This document shows positions 1 to 8,624 of a stretch of 52,261 nt of DNA, piece after piece. The notes beneath the pieces were generated by a model that saw nothing but the letters and a program-made list of their open reading frames with translations, was not told the DNA's origin and did not search any database. The position numbers were made by a program, and so were the translations under genes. Each line of letters starts with the position of its first letter. The first letter of the stretch is position 1. Origin of the DNA: Bacteroidales bacterium (lineage in GTDB: Bacteria; Bacteroidota; Bacteroidia; Bacteroidales; Salinivirgaceae); the NCBI GenBank assembly GCA_012519055.1, contig JAAYQU010000039.1:1-52261 (forward strand), read 5' to 3'.

Positions 1-33
1 ACTCGGATGAGCATAAACAATAAAAACGTGCAT
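1..33 (-). CDS. NAD(P)H oxidoreductase, flavodoxin fold (5' end only)
   Basis: Only the first 11 codons lie in the window, reading MHVFIVYAHPS on the minus strand; the gene continues beyond position 1. The VYAHPS pattern after a short hydrophobic strand is the usual N-terminus of flavodoxin-fold NAD(P)H:quinone oxidoreductases of the NQO1/MdaB/KefF type, where it forms the first beta strand and the start of the FMN phosphate loop. A strong purine-rich ribosome binding site, AAGGGGGAG, lies about 5 bases before the ATG, which fixes the start. The gene has its own promoter with repeated motifs upstream, so it is probably regulated separately from the peptidase genes that precede it. The family name is an inference from 11 residues. 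Confidence 0.6.
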   Translation of the reverse strand, partial: MHVFIVYAHPS

Positions 34-68
34 TCTTCTCCCCCTTAAACTTTAAACCCAAAATTGTT

Positions 69-113
69 TCAATTTCTTTCCATCCGCGCAGGACGCGCGG
101 GCCTTCGCGTCAT
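69..113 (-). other. GC-rich leader with possible 14-codon upstream ORF
   Basis: This stretch lies between the predicted promoter (134-175) and the start of the oxidoreductase at 33. It is strikingly GC-rich compared with its AT-rich surroundings. It contains a perfect 6-bp inverted repeat, CCGCGC at 84-89 and GCGCGG at 95-100, around a 5-base loop. On the minus strand it also reads as a 14-codon ORF (MTRRPARPARMERN) that starts at 113 and stops at 71-69. Whether the ORF is translated, or the hairpin alone matters, cannot be told from sequence. Confidence 0.3.
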
Positions 114-133
114 CTTTCCGATAACGGTTTATT

Positions 134-200
134 TACGAAACAAATATAAAACATTCGTATATATTTAACTTATAACGTTCGTATATTATTTTCCATTCGT
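134..200 (-). promoter_or_regulatory. Promoter with repeated operator-like motif for the oxidoreductase
   Basis: On the minus strand TATATTTG at 148-141 fits the Bacteroidota -7 element TAnnTTTG. Upstream of it, seen on the plus strand, are two near-identical 11-mers, CATTCGTATAT (152-162) and CGTTCGTATAT (176-186), spaced 24 bases apart. A shorter third copy, CATTCGT, lies at 194-200. Repeats placed across the -33 and upstream region are typical of a regulator binding site. HxlR- and MarR-type regulators often control quinone reductases, but no regulator gene is in the window, so the identity is inference. Confidence 0.5.
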
Positions 201-266
201 TTTAATACTTATAGAATATATGCCAGTAAAATCAATGACTAACACATTAAACCATTCCTTTGTTAA

Positions 267-1658
267 CTATTTCATAAACGCAACTCTTCTTTCAGCTTCC
301 ACATCTTCAATGCTTTTAGCCAACGGCTTACCGAGTATGCGATTTCCTGTTTCTGTAATTAACAGATCCTCTTCGCTACGGATACCGCCAAAGTCACGAT
401 ATTTATCGACTTTGTCGAAATTGATAAAATCGGTATTGATTTTATTCGCTCTCCAATGGTCAATCAGTTCAGGTATAAAATAGATTCCGGGTTCGATGGT
501 GATTACAAAACCGGGTTCAAGTGGTCTTCCTAATCGAAGAGATTTTAAGCCGAATTGCGTACTTTTGGGCACATTGTTATAACCTACAATCACTTCTCCC
601 AGATTCTCCATATCGTGTACATCCAATCCCATCAGGTGACCTGTTCCGCAAGGGAAGAATAGTGCGTGTGCTCCGTTTGCAACGGCATCTTGCGTGTTGC
701 CTTTCGTTAAGCCGAGAGTTTTAAGCCCGTCGAAAATAGTTTCGCAAACATGCAGATGCACATCTTTGAAGTTGACGTTGGGCTTTGCCATTTTAATAGC
801 GTTGTTGTGAGCTTCCAATGTTATTTGGTAAATTTCCTTCTGGCGTTCGGTAAATTTCTCAGATACGGGAAATGTGCTACTCATATCTCCGGCATATCCT
901 AAAGGTGTTTCGTAACCAGCATCTAACAAAAAGAGTTGACCCTCTTTTATGGTGTTACCATGATAGTGATTATGAAGGAATTGCCCGTTGATAGTGGCAA
1001 TAATTGGGAAAGATAGATTTCCGCCCGCAGCAAGTGCAGTTTCGTGAACTACGGCAGCTACTTGTGCTTCCGTCATGCCGGGACGAGCAAAATTCATGGC
1101 TCTCTTGTGCATCTCTGACGTTACGGTAACCGCCTTTTCAATTTCTATAATCTCCTCTTCCGATTTGATATTACGCTGATTAGCAATTGCTTCAATCAAC
1201 TTTTTGCTTGCTTTTGCAGAGATCTCTTCTATAGAATATCCCAAAAGGTGATTGAGTTTCAAAATATGCTCTGGGCGATAGGGTGGCAGATAGTGGATCT
1301 TCTTCTTATCAGTTTTCTTTATTTTTTCCGTTAAACGTGATAAACTATCGGTATTCTTAACGCCAACCCTATTGGCTAACTCTTGTATGCTTGGTTGGGA
1401 ACCTGTCCAAATAATCAGATCTATGGTAGCTTCATCGCCAAAAATATACTCTCTGTTTTCGTCTATATCGATTAATGCTGCAAGATTGGGCTTGCTTATT
1501 CCGAAATAGTATAGAAAACTGCTGTCCTGACGATAAAAGTAGGTATTGTCTTCATAATTGATTCCACACTCGTCGTTACCTAAAAAAAGTAGAATTCCTG
1601 ATTGAAATTGTTTTTTCAATTTCTCTCTTCTCGATATGTAAGTTTCTTTTGAGAACAT
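267..1658 (-). CDS. pepP: Xaa-Pro aminopeptidase (M24B, PepP-like)
   Basis: This metallopeptidase removes the N-terminal residue from peptides that have proline in second position. It has an N-terminal creatinase/prolidase-like domain (about 1-170) and a C-terminal pita-bread catalytic domain (about 175-440). The five metal ligands can be seen: Asp246 (LLDAGYE), Asp258 (YAGDMS), His341 (GTGHLMG), Glu389 (ITIEPG) and Glu429 (GIRSEEDLL). The length of 463 residues is normal for the family. There is no signal peptide, so it should act in the cytoplasm. It is the last gene of the run that begins with the HypD-like enzyme, 12 bases after the dipeptidyl peptidase gene, which points to joint use of proline- and hydroxyproline-containing peptides. 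Confidence 0.93.
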   Translation of the reverse strand: MFSKETYISRREKLKKQFQSGILLFLGNDECGINYEDNTYFYRQDSSFLYYFGISKPNLAALIDIDENREYIFGDEATIDLIIWTGSQPSIQELANRVGVKNTDSLSRLTEKIKKTDKKKIHYLPPYRPEHILKLNHLLGYSIEEISAKASKKLIEAIANQRNIKSEEEIIEIEKAVTVTSEMHKRAMNFARPGMTEAQVAAVVHETALAAGGNLSFPIIATINGQFLHNHYHGNTIKEGQLFLLDAGYETPLGYAGDMSSTFPVSEKFTERQKEIYQITLEAHNNAIKMAKPNVNFKDVHLHVCETIFDGLKTLGLTKGNTQDAVANGAHALFFPCGTGHLMGLDVHDMENLGEVIVGYNNVPKSTQFGLKSLRLGRPLEPGFVITIEPGIYFIPELIDHWRANKINTDFINFDKVDKYRDFGGIRSEEDLLITETGNRILGKPLAKSIEDVEAERRVAFMK

Positions 1659-1670
1659 AAGCTTTATATT

Positions 1671-3908
1671 TTATTGATTATTATTGTTGTCCCATTGTGG
1701 AGGCTCGATTTTGAGAATGTGCTTAACAAAAAAATCGCGACGCTTTCTCTCTCCGTATTTTCCGCCCATAGTGTGTCTTTCTCCCGGAAGCATCACAAAC
1801 TCGAAATCCTTATCATGTTTGACGAGCTCGTTAACCACTTGCAATGTGCTTGACGGGTCAACGTTGTTGTCCAATTCACCCAAAATAAGCATCAGTTTTC
1901 CTTGCAGAAGGTGAGCATTCTCCATATTGGAAGATTCCGAGTAATGCTCGCCGATAGGGTATCCCATCCACTGTTCGTTCCACCAAATTTTATCCATTCG
2001 GTTATCGTGACATGCACACGATGAAACACCTACTTTGTAAAATTCGGGATAAAACAGAAGTGCTCCCATAGTGCTTTGTCCGCCTGCTGACATGCCGTAA
2101 ATACCCATATTGTCGATATTCATCTCTGGATATTTCGCTGCAGCAGCCTTTATCCACGCAATTCGGTCGGGGAAGCCTGCATCTTTTAGGTTTTTCCAAC
2201 AGACATCGTGAAAGGCTTTAGAGCGGTTTGCTGTTCCCATTCCGTCTATCATCACAAAGATAAATCCCAACTCGGCAATGGCAGAAGTATATCGATGCTC
2301 AATAGCGAACCGCTTTGGTACGTGAGAATCGTGCGGTCCGGCATAGATATATTCGATAACTGGATATTTTTTCGAAGAGTCGAAATTTGAAGGACGAACA
2401 ATCATGCCCCAAATATCGGTTTTTCCGTCACGCCCTTTCGCAGAGAAAACTTCGGGTTGTTGCCATCCAACAGCCTTAACGGCAGAAATATCGGGTTGTA
2501 AATCGGGTTTGTATATGACTTTTCCTCCCTCTTCAACAGAGCGTACAACAAGGGTTGGCGGCAAATCTACCCGAGAATAGGAATCAAACATATAGGCGTA
2601 ATCGTGCGAGAAAGTTACGCTATGATGTGCGTTTTCGGGTGTAAGAGCCACTATTTTGCCGTTATCAATATTAAGAGAATAATATTTTTCGAGATAGGGA
2701 TCTTCATCTTTATCCATTCCGCATCCTATAAACAAGATTTGTCTCTTTTTTTCATCCACCTTCACCACCTCTTTAACGACCCATTCACCTTTAGTCAGCT
2801 GCTTTTTAACTTTTCCTGAAAGGACATTGTACAGATAAATATGTCGCCAACCGTCACGTTCTGAGATCCAAAGCATTTCGTTGGAATCTTCTAGCCAATG
2901 TTGATAAAGTGAATAGTAATAGATAAAGGTGTTACACTCCTCATTAACAACGGTACGCAGCTCTCCCGACAGATTTCCGGCATAAATTATATATTGTTGA
3001 TGCCCTCGTTTGTTAAAATCGAAAGTGAAGAAATCGCTCTCTTTATTCCACCTGATATTACCTAAATAGTATTGCTGTTCAATGTTGGGAATATTGAAAA
3101 GAACAATTTCGCCTGTTTCCACCATAAAAAGTGTAGGACGTCTGACGGGCAAAGCATCACCGGGTTTCGGGTATTCATACTCTTCGGTTACAGGCTGCAA
3201 TTGTGTAGTGGGCGATGATGAGATTAACAGCAACTTCCTGAATTCTACTGGACTGTATTTGCTGCATACAATTTTACGTGAATCGGGCGACCAATAGATG
3301 TTTGAGGAATAATATTCGTAAGGAGAGCCATCGTTGCTAAGCTTTTTTCTCTCACCTGTTTCAATATCTTTTACCCATAGATTTCCTTCGGAAATATAGG
3401 CTTCTTTTTTACCGTCTGGAGAGGGTACATTTACCTTTTCGTTTTCTTTGTTTATAAGTCCCCAGTAAGGTCTGGAATAATCGTTTTGCTCCTGACATTT
3501 AGTTATTTTGTAATCGGACAGAGTTATAAAGTGGTCTACATTGTCAATGGTAAAAAAGAGCGAATCCTTTTCCGGGCGTATTCGGCGTATAGGAAGATTG
3601 TTGGGGTCAACTTCTCGATTAAGAAACTCCGAAAGTGAAACGGACATGCGTTCCCGGTCGAATGCTTTTTTCTGAGTTGCTGTTATGGGGTCTATAATAT
3701 AACACTCACGTCCATCGGGTGTTTGTGTCTCATAGGCAAACAGATATGCTCTTTTGCCTGCCCGTACATTCTCAGCACCATAATAATATTTTGAAGTAAA
3801 CACTTCGGCATAGTTGTCAGCCAAACGGTACAGACTGTCAATCCCTTGCGCCGATAGAATAAAGGGAGAAAGCAAGAATGCTATTACAAAATAGTGTCTA
3901 TGTTTCAT
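1671..3908 (-). CDS. dpp4: Dipeptidyl peptidase IV, S9B family, exported
   Basis: This exported serine peptidase releases X-Pro (and often X-Ala) dipeptides from peptide N-termini. The ATG at 3908 is preferred to an upstream GTG at 3938 because it begins directly with a signal peptide (MKHRHYFVIAFLLSPFILSAQ). The 745 residues give an N-terminal eight-bladed propeller (about 30-480) and a C-terminal alpha/beta-hydrolase domain. Numbered from this ATG, the catalytic triad is Ser607 (GMSAGG), Asp680 (GELDNNV) and His712 (GERHTMGG). It lies 77 bases after the activase gene and 12 bases before pepP on the same strand. In Bacteroidota such enzymes act in the periplasm or at the surface and feed short peptides to importers. 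Confidence 0.93.
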   Translation of the reverse strand: MKHRHYFVIAFLLSPFILSAQGIDSLYRLADNYAEVFTSKYYYGAENVRAGKRAYLFAYETQTPDGRECYIIDPITATQKKAFDRERMSVSLSEFLNREVDPNNLPIRRIRPEKDSLFFTIDNVDHFITLSDYKITKCQEQNDYSRPYWGLINKENEKVNVPSPDGKKEAYISEGNLWVKDIETGERKKLSNDGSPYEYYSSNIYWSPDSRKIVCSKYSPVEFRKLLLISSSPTTQLQPVTEEYEYPKPGDALPVRRPTLFMVETGEIVLFNIPNIEQQYYLGNIRWNKESDFFTFDFNKRGHQQYIIYAGNLSGELRTVVNEECNTFIYYYSLYQHWLEDSNEMLWISERDGWRHIYLYNVLSGKVKKQLTKGEWVVKEVVKVDEKKRQILFIGCGMDKDEDPYLEKYYSLNIDNGKIVALTPENAHHSVTFSHDYAYMFDSYSRVDLPPTLVVRSVEEGGKVIYKPDLQPDISAVKAVGWQQPEVFSAKGRDGKTDIWGMIVRPSNFDSSKKYPVIEYIYAGPHDSHVPKRFAIEHRYTSAIAELGFIFVMIDGMGTANRSKAFHDVCWKNLKDAGFPDRIAWIKAAAAKYPEMNIDNMGIYGMSAGGQSTMGALLFYPEFYKVGVSSCACHDNRMDKIWWNEQWMGYPIGEHYSESSNMENAHLLQGKLMLILGELDNNVDPSSTLQVVNELVKHDKDFEFVMLPGERHTMGGKYGERKRRDFFVKHILKIEPPQWDNNNNQ

Positions 3909-3985
3909 AATTGATAAGATTATTTTAGTTAAAAACACCTAATATAAGTGATTTTGTTGGAAATGCTCCCTGTTACGAACAAGTT

Positions 3986-4888
3986 TTAACCGCCGATTAC
4001 TGCATTAAATCCGTTATCGATAAACGTATTTAGAATTTCAAACAATCTCTCTTTACTGGGCTCGGATAAGCCTTTATCATCGTAAACTCTTCCAAGTTTT
4101 TCATATTTATTCGTTGCTATGTTATGATAGGGTAGAAGTCCCACCATATCAGGCTTTCGTTTTAGAGATTTCAGAAAATCAATTGTTGCACCAATGTTTT
4201 CATCCGTAGTGTTTACACCCTCTACCAATGGAATTCGAATATGATAATCTTTGTTGCTTTCGGCAATAAATTGAAGATTTTTAAGAATAGTTACATTGTC
4301 CACTCCAACCCATTTTCGATGTTCCTCTGCATCCATAAGTTTTAAATCGTATAAAAACAGATCGGTGTGCGGTAAAATATCTTCAATTACCGATTTGCTG
4401 GCATATCCTGATGTGTCCACAGCCCTGTGAATGCCTTCTGCTCCGCATCTTAGCAACAGTCTTTTTAGTGCTTGGGGATAAGCCAACGGTTCACCACCAG
4501 AAAAGGTGACTCCACCGTCCGAAGAGTCTATAATGGAGCTCTCTTTCAGAATAATGGATATCACTTCATCTTCCGAATATTTTCGTCCGCTCATCTCCAT
4601 TGCGTTAGTGGGGCATACTGCGGCGCATTTACCACAAACAGTACACTTTGTAAAATCGGTTTGGATGCCGTCATCGGTCAATAAAAGAGCCTTTTCAGGA
4701 CAGATATCCACACATGATGAGCAGCCGATACACTTTTTTTTGTTGTATAGCTTCTCGGTTTTAAACGATTGGCTTTCAGGATTGTGACACCATAGGCACG
4801 ACAGCGGACACCCTTTGAAAAAAACGGTCACACGTATGCCTGGTCCGTCGTTGATAGAGTAACGCTTTATATCGAAAAGAAAAGCCAT
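3986..4888 (-). CDS. hypE: Glycyl radical enzyme activase (radical SAM)
   Basis: This radical-SAM protein should use S-adenosylmethionine and a [4Fe-4S] cluster to make the glycyl radical on the neighbouring HypD-like enzyme. The cluster motif CX3CX2C is at Cys27, Cys31 and Cys34 (GCPLSCLWC). Two ferredoxin-like CX2CX2CX3C motifs follow (Cys53/56/59/63 and Cys82/85/88/92). This insert is present in the activases of dehydratase-type glycyl radical enzymes and absent from the plain pyruvate formate-lyase activase. The glycine-rich SAM motif GGEP is at about 170. The gene starts 24 bases after the stop of the partner enzyme, so the two are surely co-transcribed. The symbol is assigned from the partner, not from the activase sequence itself. 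Confidence 0.93.
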   Translation of the reverse strand: MAFLFDIKRYSINDGPGIRVTVFFKGCPLSCLWCHNPESQSFKTEKLYNKKKCIGCSSCVDICPEKALLLTDDGIQTDFTKCTVCGKCAAVCPTNAMEMSGRKYSEDEVISIILKESSIIDSSDGGVTFSGGEPLAYPQALKRLLLRCGAEGIHRAVDTSGYASKSVIEDILPHTDLFLYDLKLMDAEEHRKWVGVDNVTILKNLQFIAESNKDYHIRIPLVEGVNTTDENIGATIDFLKSLKRKPDMVGLLPYHNIATNKYEKLGRVYDDKGLSEPSKERLFEILNTFIDNGFNAVIGG

Positions 4889-4912
4889 GCTTAATTTGCT
4901 TTTTACCCTCTT

Positions 4913-7369
4913 TTAAAACGATTCGTTTTCGGTGCGCTCAATAACTTCCTGTTTCAGGTTATCGTTCATATCGTTGAAGTAGTCGCTATAACCCGCCATT
5001 CTGACCAATAAATCTTTATATTCTTCGGGATTTTCTCGTGCAGCAATCAAAGTTGCTGTATCCACGATGTTAAACTGCACATGGTGCCCTCCCTGTGAGA
5101 AATAAGAGCGGATAAGTTTTCCCAATTTTGCCACATCTTCGTCTCGTTTTAGCAGACTTGGTAGAAAACGTAAATTGAGCAGTGTCCCTCCAGATTTTAC
5201 TTGGTCTAATTTTGCAAGCGAGCGTATAACTGCCGTTGGACCGTGTGTATCGCAACCGTGCGAAGGCGATGTGCCGTCGGAAATGGCTTTACATGCCAAA
5301 CGTCCGTTGGGCGATGCACCCATTACGTTGCCAAAATAGTTATGGCAAGTAGTAGATAGCATATTTAGATGATATTTACCACCCTCTTTTCCGTTGGGAC
5401 GACCATCTATCAATTTGAACAGATCTTCGTAAACTCTCACGGCAATATCATCGGCGTAATCGTCGTCGTTACCAAAGAAAGGAGTGTTGTTAAGAATTCG
5501 CTGACGCAATACCTCTTCGCCTTCAAAGTTTACGGAAACAGCATGAAGTAGGCTGTCCATATCAATAGATTTATCCTCGAAAACATGCTTTTTCAAAACT
5601 GATAACGAGTCGGTTATCGTTCCTAATCCTGTACATTGGATATAGGTAGTGTTATATCGCGGTCCTCCGTTATAATAATCTCGTCCTTTTTTGATACAGT
5701 CATCGATAATTACCGATAAAAATGTTGCCGGTGCATATTTTGCAAACATGCGGTCGATATAGTTATTTATCCTGATTTTCAAATCGATAATATACTTTAA
5801 CTGTGCGTGGAATGCATCGTAAAGCTCTTCAAACGATTTAAAATTGCGTGGGTTGCCTGTTTCAATTCCCACCTTTTTGCCTGTTACGGGATTGATTCCG
5901 TTAAACAGTGTAACTTCAAGAATTTTAGGCACATTCAGGTAGCCAGTAAGCAAGAAAGCCTCTTTTCCGAAAGCTCCCACTTCAATACATCCGCTGCAAC
6001 CACCTTCACGAGCGTCTCGGATTGATTTTCCTGAGCGCAACATCTGTTGGATATAGATATCGGGATTGAATACCGAAGGGTAACCGTGTCCCTGGCGAAT
6101 AACTTTAATCGCAGCATGCAGAAATTTGTCCGGTGTGCGGGATGAAATATGCACCGAGTTACCGGGTTGAAGAATATGCAACTCTTCAATAATTTCGAGC
6201 ATCAGATACGAAACCACGTTCACACCATCTGAGCCGTCGGGTCTTACACCACCGATATTGATATTGCAGAAGTCGTTGTAAGTGCCGCTTTCGTTTGCGG
6301 TGATACCCACTTTTGGCGGAGCAGGTTGATTATTTACCTTTATCCAGAAGCAGGAGAGAAGCTCTTTTGCATCATCGCGTGTGAGCGTTCCGTTGGCTAA
6401 ATCGTTTTTATAAAATGGTTCAAGATGTTGGTCGAAATGTCCGGGGTTGAAGGAATCCCAACCGTTCAATTCAATAATAACTCCCAGATGCATAAACCAG
6501 TACATTTGAATTGCCTCCCAAAAATTACGAGGTTTATTTGCCGGAACATGACGACAAACTTGTGCTATCTGTAACAATTCGCTTATCCGTTTCGGGTCCT
6601 TTTCGTTTTTTGCCATCTCTTCTGCTTTTTCGGCGTATCGTTCTGCTAATCTGATAATAGCGTAGCATGATACCGCCATAGCCTTCAACTGCTCCTCCTT
6701 ATCGGTGGCTTCGGGGTCGTTAAAAAAATCAAGTTTAGCTATCTCTTCATTTATTTCCCTTTTAAAATCGAGCATACCCTTTTTATAAACTTTCCCATCT
6801 AAACAGGTGTGTCCGGGGGCACGCTGTTCCATAAACTCCGTGAACAATCCGGCTTCATAGGCTGCGCTCCACTCTTCTGGTACATAATTGAAAATGCGCT
6901 CGCGTTGGGTACGACCTTGCCAGTATGGAATAACTTCGGTTCGATAAGTTTCAATATCCTCTTTGCTGATAGTGTAGCGCTGCTGCTCGCGTGTGTTGAG
7001 TACATTCAAATCCTCAACAGTATGGCAGGTAAGTTCGGGAAAAGTGGAAACAGCTTTTGGTTTTTCGCCTCGTTCGCCAACTATTAGCTCATTTTTGCCG
7101 ATATAAATAGCTTTTTTCTCGCAAATTTCCATAAAGTTCAGGGCGCGCATCATAGGGATGGAATATTTTCCATTGTTTTCCTTATAAAATCGGGTCGTTA
7201 TCAGTGCACGCTCAATGGACAGAGTTGCAGGGGTTGTAACACTCTCTTCCCTCAAATCCTGTATGCGCTGGTTCATACCCGGTTTTTTATGATTTTCTTT
7301 GTAGAAATTGCCTTCCTGATTCGATTTTCTTTCAGGTATTCTATTTTTGGATTTTATTTTTTCGAACAT
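4913..7369 (-). CDS. hypD: Glycyl radical trans-4-hydroxy-L-proline dehydratase
   Basis: This enzyme should dehydrate trans-4-hydroxy-L-proline to 1-pyrroline-5-carboxylate by radical chemistry under anoxic conditions. The radical site Gly793 lies in MAGYSDYF and the thiyl cysteine Cys461 in GCSGCIEVG. Active-site residues recalled for Clostridioides difficile HypD (His160, Asp278, Ser334, Phe340, Cys434, Glu436, Tyr450, Thr645, Gly765) match His187, Asp305, Ser361, Phe367, Cys461, Glu463, Tyr477, Thr673 and Gly793 at an offset of 27, then 28. Pyruvate formate-lyase has two adjacent catalytic cysteines, and diol or choline lyases usually read GCVEP here; neither fits. The ORF has about 31 extra basic N-terminal residues, and Met32 (position 7276, MNQRIQDLREES) may be the true start. 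It heads the run hypD, activase, dpp4, pepP. Confidence 0.88.
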   Translation of the reverse strand: MFEKIKSKNRIPERKSNQEGNFYKENHKKPGMNQRIQDLREESVTTPATLSIERALITTRFYKENNGKYSIPMMRALNFMEICEKKAIYIGKNELIVGERGEKPKAVSTFPELTCHTVEDLNVLNTREQQRYTISKEDIETYRTEVIPYWQGRTQRERIFNYVPEEWSAAYEAGLFTEFMEQRAPGHTCLDGKVYKKGMLDFKREINEEIAKLDFFNDPEATDKEEQLKAMAVSCYAIIRLAERYAEKAEEMAKNEKDPKRISELLQIAQVCRHVPANKPRNFWEAIQMYWFMHLGVIIELNGWDSFNPGHFDQHLEPFYKNDLANGTLTRDDAKELLSCFWIKVNNQPAPPKVGITANESGTYNDFCNINIGGVRPDGSDGVNVVSYLMLEIIEELHILQPGNSVHISSRTPDKFLHAAIKVIRQGHGYPSVFNPDIYIQQMLRSGKSIRDAREGGCSGCIEVGAFGKEAFLLTGYLNVPKILEVTLFNGINPVTGKKVGIETGNPRNFKSFEELYDAFHAQLKYIIDLKIRINNYIDRMFAKYAPATFLSVIIDDCIKKGRDYYNGGPRYNTTYIQCTGLGTITDSLSVLKKHVFEDKSIDMDSLLHAVSVNFEGEEVLRQRILNNTPFFGNDDDYADDIAVRVYEDLFKLIDGRPNGKEGGKYHLNMLSTTCHNYFGNVMGASPNGRLACKAISDGTSPSHGCDTHGPTAVIRSLAKLDQVKSGGTLLNLRFLPSLLKRDEDVAKLGKLIRSYFSQGGHHVQFNIVDTATLIAARENPEEYKDLLVRMAGYSDYFNDMNDNLKQEVIERTENESF

Positions 7370-7565
7370 TTCTTTCTCTCTTATTTAAATGTAACGTAAA
7401 GATAGCTAATATTTTTAGAACTGTGATTTTCTTTAAGGGGAACTCAATAGTTATATGTGTGACCTCTATTCTTATTTATAAAAGTCATTGATAAGCCCAT
7501 TCAACTTATCTTATAACAAATTAACTGTATAAAGGTTCAATCTGTAATTTGTGTTACAATCAATA

Positions 7566-8624
7566 TCATTTTAGTATGATTCTATAACATTTGTCAGCAT
7601 AAGTTATGTAGTATTTTAACATTATCTGCCCGTTGGTATTAGTTTCAAAAGTTGATAGGCTTAAGTCTATCCACGGATAATCATCCGTGCATTCTTTAAT
7701 CTCATCATTTACAATTTTCCTGTCCGGTATGTTTACAAGATGATAAAGTGTTTCAACCCGTCCCACGCCAATATCAGCCGGTGCCGACATTATGATTGCC
7801 CATCTGTTATTAGTTGATATATCGATAAGCTGTAAAACCGACTGTGGATCGTGATAAATTACCATACCTTGGTTTTGTTCGTCATCGGCTAAAAGGGTGT
7901 TTTCGGTCTGGTTTATGTAAACTTTTTTTATTGGTATCAACGGAGTTGAACTGTTCAATGTGCACTCTTCTCCGGTTAAAAACAGTTCCGAGATACAGAT
8001 ATCATCATATTTAGTCCCCGGTAATGATTCTACTATATCGATTTTTACAAAAAAACAGGAATCAAGTATCGGTTGCTCGAAATGTGACCGTGCTTGCTGG
8101 TATACTTTCTTGCTGAATTCATTAAGTTCTTTTCGCGAAAAATCTAATTCAATTGTTTGAATACCAAAAGTATCGACTAATGTTACAATTTGTTCGCGCG
8201 GGTATTTTAATCCTACATATACGTCGGCAATTTCACTAACAAATCCTCCATCGGGATGAACAGTTGCATAAACCGATAATTGTATTTTTTTTGGGCGGGC
8301 ATTTTTATAAAACAGCTCTTGGCTCTTTCCGTATCCGGAAAAAATATTAACGTACACCTTGTTGTTGTCATGGGGCATCCTTAAATAGGTGCCGGCAGGG
8401 TTGTTGTTTTTATATGAGCCACATACCCAGCAGGTTTTAATATTACCATCAAATATGTTCGATTCAGGGTAGGGCTCAACGGGCATATCTTCATAATCGT
8501 AATCGCAGACATTTAAAAAAAAATCCTCCCATTCACTTTCCGATTGTGCCCATCCGTTACTCGTTGTATAGATGGCAATTATAATAAGACAAGCAACTTT
8601 ATAATAATGATTTAATTTGATCAT
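7566..8624 (-). CDS. Secreted protein with NADase-type glycan-binding-like domain
   Basis: I recognise only part of this protein. The ATG at 8624 is chosen because it starts a good signal peptide ending in TTSNGWAQ; the longer ORF from 8714 adds 30 residues that overlap the preceding gene. After the signal peptide, the pattern NIFDGNIKTCWVCG, then NIFSGYGKSQELFYKNARP, KKIQLSV and DICISELFL resembles the discoidin-like NADase-type glycan-binding domain of Bacteroidota secreted proteins. The last 130 residues have no motif I can name. It overlaps the end of the upstream lipoprotein gene by 26 bases, so the two are probably expressed together. A substrate-binding or surface role is inferred. Confidence 0.65.
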   Translation of the reverse strand: MIKLNHYYKVACLIIIAIYTTSNGWAQSESEWEDFFLNVCDYDYEDMPVEPYPESNIFDGNIKTCWVCGSYKNNNPAGTYLRMPHDNNKVYVNIFSGYGKSQELFYKNARPKKIQLSVYATVHPDGGFVSEIADVYVGLKYPREQIVTLVDTFGIQTIELDFSRKELNEFSKKVYQQARSHFEQPILDSCFFVKIDIVESLPGTKYDDICISELFLTGEECTLNSSTPLIPIKKVYINQTENTLLADDEQNQGMVIYHDPQSVLQLIDISTNNRWAIIMSAPADIGVGRVETLYHLVNIPDRKIVNDEIKECTDDYPWIDLSLSTFETNTNGQIMLKYYITYADKCYRIILK

